Source: Acidobacteriota bacterium
GTDB lineage: Bacteria; Acidobacteriota; Terriglobia; Terriglobales; Acidobacteriaceae
Assembly (NCBI GenBank): GCA_021780415.1
Contig: JAJXYW010000007.1
Location: 1-9,836 of the forward strand
Length of the DNA: 9,836 bases
Direction of reading: 5' to 3'
The translations under genes were made by a program, and so were the position numbers. Each line of letters begins with the position of its first letter. Position 1 is the first letter of the stretch. Below the pieces are notes generated by a model that worked only from the letters and a program-made list of their open reading frames with translations, was not told the origin of the DNA and made no database searches. Shown piece by piece: positions 6,930 through 9,836 of this stretch.

Positions 6930-6935
6930 AGTATA
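6930..6935 (-). promoter_or_regulatory. Putative -10 box of the S1/P1 nuclease gene (leaderless)
   Basis: TATACT on the minus strand is separated from the ATG by TCCCCC only, so the first transcribed base would be the A of the start codon. There is no ribosome-binding site and no strong -35 box. Confidence 0.45.
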
Positions 6936-6947
6936 GCGAGCGGAGAG

Positions 6948-8300
6948 TTAGACGAGGACGGGGACTTCGGTTTGGACGGGGGTGTTGAAGACGCGGCGGT
7001 AGCGGGCGATGAGGTCGGCGGGGCCGGTGGATTTGCTGGGGTTGTCGGAGAGCTTGACGGTGGGGATGCCGTCGGCACTGGTGAGTTTGCAGACTAACGA
7101 GATGGGCTCGAAGGTGTCTTCGTTGCGGGGGTGGCAGCCGCGGAAGTCGTTGGTGAGCAGGGTGCCCCAGCCGGCGGAAAAACGGATGCGGTCGTTGAAG
7201 TAGTGGTGGAGCTGGACGATGGTGGAGGCGTCGAGGGCGTCGGAGGCGATGAGGCGCTTGGTGCGGGGGTCCTGGCCGCGGGAGTGGAGCCAGGCGATGT
7301 ACTCGTCGCCGGCGAGGAAGGGGTCCTTGGAGTCGACGCGCTCGCCGGTCCAGCGGGTGACGCAGTCGGGTGCGCCCTGAAGGAACTGGGTGGTGCCGAA
7401 GGTGTCGGGGAGAAGGATGAGGAGCTCGTTGTCGTAGGACTGACGCCAGAGCTCGAGGACGCGGTACTGGGAGTTGCGGAGGTCGTCGTCGGAGCCGAGC
7501 GAGGCGAGAGCGGCCATGGCCATGGGGAGTTCGTGGGCGTTGGTGCCCATGGCTTCGAGATCGTGCTTGTAGGCGAGTGCGGTGTTGGAGGTGCCGGAGA
7601 AACGGGCCTCCTGTTTGGCGGCGGGGTTGTCGCCGTTGAGGGCGGTGGCGAGGGCCTCGACGCAGTACTCCTGCCAGAGAAAGCTGTGGCGGCGGCGGGT
7701 GCCGAAGTCGGAGAGGTGGAGGTCGGGGACGTGGCGGAGGAGCTCGATCTTATCCCAGAGGCGGGTCTTGGCGCGGGCGTAGAGGACGTCGAGTTCGAGC
7801 TCGTTGAGGGTGGCGAGCGCGGCGCGGGTCTTCATCTCGCTGACGATGGCGAGGGAGTAGACCTCCCAGAGGGTGACCTCGGTCCAGAGGCCGGAGAAGC
7901 GGATGATGAACTGGCCGGCCTGCTGGCCTTCGCGGGGTTCGATGATCTCGTAGTCGGAGAGGCGGAAGTCGCGGTCAAGCCAGTCGAGGAAGGCGGGCTG
8001 GAAGATTTGTTTGGTGCCATAGAAGGTGTTGCCGGCGAGCCAGACGAGCTCGCTGCGGCGGAGACGGAGGGTGCGGACGTGGTCGAGCTGGTCGCGGAGT
8101 GCGGCGGTGGAGATGCGGTCGGCGAGACGGATGTGGGTGGTGCGGTTGTGGATCTCGCTGGTGACGCGGGTGGTGGGGAAGTTTTTCCAGATGAACTGGA
8201 GCATGAGGAGCTTGTAGAAATCGGTGTCGAGCAGGGAGCGCACGATGGGGTCGAGCTTCCAGTTGTGGTTGTGCGCGCGCTCGGCGAAGTTGACGTTCAT
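6948..8300 (-). CDS. pncB: Nicotinate phosphoribosyltransferase
   Basis: This 450-residue cytoplasmic enzyme makes nicotinate mononucleotide from nicotinate and phosphoribosyl pyrophosphate, with ATP hydrolysis, in the Preiss-Handler route of NAD salvage. Family signatures are SLLDTDFYK at 22-30, SDFGTRRRHSF at 197-207, the phosphate-binding FSGTSNT at 234-240 and MGTNAHELPM at 251-260. H256 sits where the phosphorylated histidine of NAPRTases is expected. The C-terminal part continues with DTFGTTQF and the GWGTLLTNDF segment at 377-386. Length fits the long bacterial form. The ATG at 8300 lacks a clear Shine-Dalgarno site; TACGCT lies 10 nt upstream on the minus strand (8311-8316), so a very short leader is possible. 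The gene is divergent from the membrane protein/XRE operon and is followed closely by the nuclease gene. Confidence 0.95.
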   Translation of the reverse strand: MNVNFAERAHNHNWKLDPIVRSLLDTDFYKLLMLQFIWKNFPTTRVTSEIHNRTTHIRLADRISTAALRDQLDHVRTLRLRRSELVWLAGNTFYGTKQIFQPAFLDWLDRDFRLSDYEIIEPREGQQAGQFIIRFSGLWTEVTLWEVYSLAIVSEMKTRAALATLNELELDVLYARAKTRLWDKIELLRHVPDLHLSDFGTRRRHSFLWQEYCVEALATALNGDNPAAKQEARFSGTSNTALAYKHDLEAMGTNAHELPMAMAALASLGSDDDLRNSQYRVLELWRQSYDNELLILLPDTFGTTQFLQGAPDCVTRWTGERVDSKDPFLAGDEYIAWLHSRGQDPRTKRLIASDALDASTIVQLHHYFNDRIRFSAGWGTLLTNDFRGCHPRNEDTFEPISLVCKLTSADGIPTVKLSDNPSKSTGPADLIARYRRVFNTPVQTEVPVLV

Positions 8301-8407
8301 GGTGCTTACAAGCGTATCAATTTACGCACTCTCAACAGCGTTTTGGGTTGCAAATCGTGGGTCACAGCAGGATTTTCGGGGCGCGGATCGGGGGATGAAG
8401 AAAAAGT

Positions 8408-8423
8408 GACAAGGGTGCTTGAC
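8408..8423. promoter_or_regulatory. Operator copy 1 (imperfect palindrome)
   Basis: GACAAG-GGTG-CTTGAC is the same 16-bp pattern as the perfect palindrome exactly 18 bp downstream, with one mismatch in the dyad. It overlaps the -35 box. It is a probable binding site for the XRE repressor encoded in the operon (inference). Confidence 0.55.
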
Positions 8424-8448
8424 ATGACAAGGACGCTTGTCGTAAAGT
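8419..8448 (+). promoter_or_regulatory. Sigma-70-type promoter of the membrane protein/XRE operon
   Basis: A consensus -35 TTGACA (8419-8424) is followed by an 18-bp spacer and -10 TAAAGT (8443-8448). Transcription would start near 8455, leaving a leader of about 35 nt with a strong ribosome-binding site. This is the best promoter in the window, and its spacer is occupied by a perfect palindrome. Confidence 0.65.
8426..8441. promoter_or_regulatory. Operator copy 2 (perfect palindrome between -35 and -10)
   Basis: GACAAG-GACG-CTTGTC has perfect 6-bp arms and fills the promoter spacer, so a bound repressor would exclude RNA polymerase. A further half-site CTTGAC lies at 8452-8457 by the predicted transcription start. 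The likely ligand is the XRE protein encoded at 8909-9103, giving negative autoregulation. Confidence 0.6.
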
Positions 8449-8477
8449 TTGCTTGACATTGAGCGATGGAAGGCTCG

Positions 8478-8484
8478 AAGGAGG
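8478..8484 (+). promoter_or_regulatory. Strong ribosome-binding site (AAGGAGG)
   Basis: AAGGAGG lies 6 nt before the ATG at 8491. It decides this start over an in-frame TTG at 8449, which lies inside the promoter region. Confidence 0.85.
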
Positions 8485-8490
8485 TTTGGG

Positions 8491-8916
8491 ATGGCGTGGA
8501 ACTGGAAGAAGATGAATGCGGCGAAGAAGAGGCTGATCCGGCATGGAGCGGCGGTGCTGGTGGCGTATGAGGTGATGTTCGTGGTGTCGATGCTTCTGGT
8601 TGACCGGATCAAGCCAACGGGGGCGATGCTTTGGGTGATGGCGGGGTTGCCGACGATCGCGGTGCTGGCACTGATTGCGGTGCTGGCGCGCTATCTGGGC
8701 GAAGAGCCGGATGAATTTCATCGACAACTGGTGGTGCGGTGTTTGCTGTGGGGGTTGGCGGCGGTGATGACGTCGGTGTGCTTCCATGGTTTTTTACAGT
8801 TGTTTGGGCGGAAGGGGAACTGGCCCGCGGGGGTGGAGCTGGGGATGTTCCTACTGGCTATGCTGGTGGCGAAGGTGACGTACAAGGTGCAGAACCGGGT
8901 GCCGGTGGATGCGTAA
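8491..8916 (+). CDS. Four-helix integral membrane protein of the XRE cassette (hypothetical)
   Basis: This 141-residue protein has a basic N-terminus (NWKKMNAAKKRLIRH) and four predicted membrane helices at about 18-38, 44-67, 80-104 and 113-131. The loop after helix 2 holds the acidic motif GEEPDEFHRQL (70-80). A similar E-x-DEF-x-R pattern is seen in small membrane proteins encoded beside HTH regulators in other bacteria (from memory). I do not recognise a function. The start follows from the strong ribosome-binding site. The stop overlaps the start of the XRE gene by 8 nt, so the two are translationally coupled. Codons end mostly in G. Confidence 0.85.
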   Translation: MAWNWKKMNAAKKRLIRHGAAVLVAYEVMFVVSMLLVDRIKPTGAMLWVMAGLPTIAVLALIAVLARYLGEEPDEFHRQLVVRCLLWGLAAVMTSVCFHGFLQLFGRKGNWPAGVELGMFLLAMLVAKVTYKVQNRVPVDA

Positions 8917-9103
8917 TCGGCTGAGGGAGTTGCGGGCGGAGAGGGGGTGGTCGCAGGCGGAGCTGGCGGAGAAGCTGGAGGTGAGCCGGCAGAGCGTGAA
9001 TGCGATTGAGACGGGGAAGTATGATCCGTCGCTGCCGCTGGCGTTTCGGATTGCGCGGCTGTTTGAGTTGGGGATTGAGAAGATTTTTGAGGACCAGGAT
9101 TAG
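8909..9103 (+). CDS. XRE-family helix-turn-helix transcriptional regulator
   Basis: This 64-residue protein is essentially one Cro/C1-type DNA-binding domain. It opens MRNRLRELRAERGWSQAELA, and the turn and recognition helix follow at about 23-36 (LEVSRQSVNAIETG), ending with the family signature GKYDPSLPLAF. It has no sensor or ligand domain, like the short YozG-type regulators. Its ATG lies within the last codons of the upstream membrane protein gene (8-nt overlap), and the third gene follows after 15 nt. It probably binds the 16-bp palindromes at 8408-8441 and represses its own operon. Whether the membrane proteins modulate it, for example by sequestration, is speculation. Confidence 0.93.
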   Translation: MRNRLRELRAERGWSQAELAEKLEVSRQSVNAIETGKYDPSLPLAFRIARLFELGIEKIFEDQD

Positions 9104-9118
9104 GGGAGGGGAGACGGT

Positions 9119-9313
9119 ATGAGAAAGATGAGTCGGCAGCGGGCGAGAGTGGTGGCGATGGCGGGTGGCGTGTCGGTGATGAGCGGGCTGGGGCCGTTGC
9201 TGCGACAGCACCATCCCCGGCTGCAGTGGTTGTGGCTGGTGTTCCTTGTGCTGATGATGATTTGGGTGATTGTGCTGATGGTACGGCTGCAGCGGGATGA
9301 GGGATGTAAGTGA
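9119..9313 (+). CDS. Small membrane protein, third gene of the XRE operon (hypothetical)
   Basis: This 64-residue protein has a basic N-terminus (MRKMSRQRAR), a weakly hydrophobic stretch at 11-28 and one strong transmembrane helix at about 36-56 (LQWLWLVFLVLMMIWVIVLM). It ends RLQRDEGCK. A purine-rich GGGGAGGGGAGA just upstream provides a ribosome-binding site, with GGAG 5 nt before the ATG. The 15-nt gap after the XRE gene indicates the same operon. An alternative ATG lies three codons in. I do not recognise a family; it may assemble with the four-helix protein. Confidence 0.7.
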   Translation: MRKMSRQRARVVAMAGGVSVMSGLGPLLRQHHPRLQWLWLVFLVLMMIWVIVLMVRLQRDEGCK

Positions 9314-9412
9314 CAAATGGGAGTGGAGATGATGGGGTTGGTGGTGGCGCGGGCTGGAAATTAACAGGATGGGCGCTGGGGGAGGGTGGGACGCGATATT
9401 CTTGTAGGTGAT
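9314..9412. other. Intergenic spacer before the deoxyhypusine synthase-like gene
   Basis: This 99-bp G-rich spacer holds a possible -10 TATTCT at 9397-9402 and a TTAACA at 9363-9368, too far upstream to pair with it as a -35. No terminator hairpin was found after the small membrane protein gene, so read-through from the XRE operon cannot be excluded. Confidence 0.3.
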
Positions 9413-9836
9413 ATGACAACGAAAAAAGAACTGCTCAAGACTCCTATTCAGCACATCGACATTAAGCAGCACAACGTGGTGGCACTGGTGGATGCGATGG
9501 CGTCCATGGCTTATAGCTCGCGCGATCTGGCGCGGGCTGCGAATATCTACGAGATGATGCTGCGCGATACGGAGTGCGGCGTGATTCTGTGCCTGGCCGG
9601 GTCGTTGATCTCGGCGGGATTGCAGAAGGTGATTGTGGATCTGGTGCGGAACAATATGGTCGATGCGATTGTGTCGACGGGCGCGAATATTGTGGACCAG
9701 GATTTCTTTGAGGCGCTGGGGTTCAAGCACTACATTGCGGGCGATGAGTACAAGTATGGCGGCGGCGATGCCACGCTGCGCGAGTTGATGATCGATCGCA
9801 TCTATGACACGTTCATCGATGAGGAAGAGCTGCGGA
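9413..9836 (+). CDS. Deoxyhypusine synthase family protein (partial, C-terminus beyond window)
   Basis: The 141 visible codons open MTTKKELLKTPIQHIDIKQHNVV and continue with GVILCLAGSLISAGLQ (56-71), NNMVDAIVSTGANIVDQDFFEALG (80-103) and YKYGGGDATLRE (113-124). The STGANI segment corresponds to the NAD-binding region of the deoxyhypusine synthase fold. The family transfers the aminobutyl group of spermidine in an NAD-dependent reaction. Eukaryotic and archaeal members modify eIF5A; bacteria lack that substrate, and some bacterial members are homospermidine synthases. The catalytic lysine lies beyond the window, so substrate and activity cannot be judged. The ATG has AGGTG very close upstream and TATTCT 10 nt upstream. 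Codon use is more mixed than in neighbouring genes (more AAG, AAC, ATC and GAC), which could reflect higher expression. Confidence 0.9.
   Translation, partial: MTTKKELLKTPIQHIDIKQHNVVALVDAMASMAYSSRDLARAANIYEMMLRDTECGVILCLAGSLISAGLQKVIVDLVRNNMVDAIVSTGANIVDQDFFEALGFKHYIAGDEYKYGGGDATLRELMIDRIYDTFIDEEELR

Larger units (their letters stand above)
8301..8490. other. Divergent regulatory region, pncB / XRE operon
   Basis: This 190-bp region contains a well-formed promoter and operators for the rightward operon (8408-8457). Only weak signals are visible for the leftward pncB. The stretch 8340-8405 shows no recognisable element. Confidence 0.6.

Noticed and set aside
7131..8456. 441-residue open frame on the plus strand
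   Set aside because: It is the antisense of pncB with Gly/Glu/Val-rich low-complexity composition; it would also run through the operon promoter.
8449..8490. Fourteen-codon upstream extension of the four-helix protein from TTG at 8449
   Set aside because: It would start at the end of the -10 box, upstream of the predicted transcription start; AAGGAGG before ATG 8491 is decisive.

Overview
The window looks like a chromosomal segment of a high-GC Gram-negative bacterium, most plausibly an acidobacterium of the Terriglobus/Granulicella/Edaphobacter type. That placement is inferred from gene content, codon style and a remembered intergenic repeat; no rRNA or other phylogenetic marker is present. 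Both ends cut through genes. No tRNA, rRNA, CRISPR, phage or transposase gene was found.

Layout, left to right: (1) 1-1115, minus: the N-terminal two thirds of phosphoglucomutase (pgm). (2) 1327-4434, plus: a 1,035-residue secreted fibre-like protein with a signal peptide, a DNRLRE-type domain, six carbohydrate-binding-like modules alternating with collagen-like Gly-X-Y tracts, a phage-tail-like linker and an unrecognised Cys-containing C-terminal domain. (3) 4458-5261, minus: a PlsC-type lysophospholipid acyltransferase, divergent from (4) 5335-5805, plus: a DUF2062 membrane protein. (5) 5801-5943: a convergent gap framed by 13-bp imperfect inverted repeats and holding a hairpin-like repeat. 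(6) 5949-6923, minus: an exported S1/P1-type zinc nuclease, just downstream of (7) 6948-8300, minus: nicotinate phosphoribosyltransferase (pncB). (8) 8491-9313, plus: a compact three-gene operon of a four-helix membrane protein, an XRE-family repressor and a small membrane protein. Its promoter carries a palindromic operator exactly between the -35 and -10 boxes. (9) 9413-9836, plus: the start of a deoxyhypusine-synthase-family gene.

Most of the window is housekeeping: sugar phosphate interconversion, phospholipid acylation, NAD salvage, and polyamine or deoxyhypusine-type chemistry. Two parts stand out as accessory: the collagen/carbohydrate-binding fibre gene and the self-contained membrane protein/XRE cassette.

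Two window-wide properties matter for annotation. First, the plus strand is G-rich whatever the gene direction: plus genes use G-ending codons and minus genes C-ending codons. This generates long false antisense ORFs. Second, several genes lack a Shine-Dalgarno sequence and instead have a TATNCT hexamer 6-10 nt before the start codon, suggesting leaderless or nearly leaderless transcripts.
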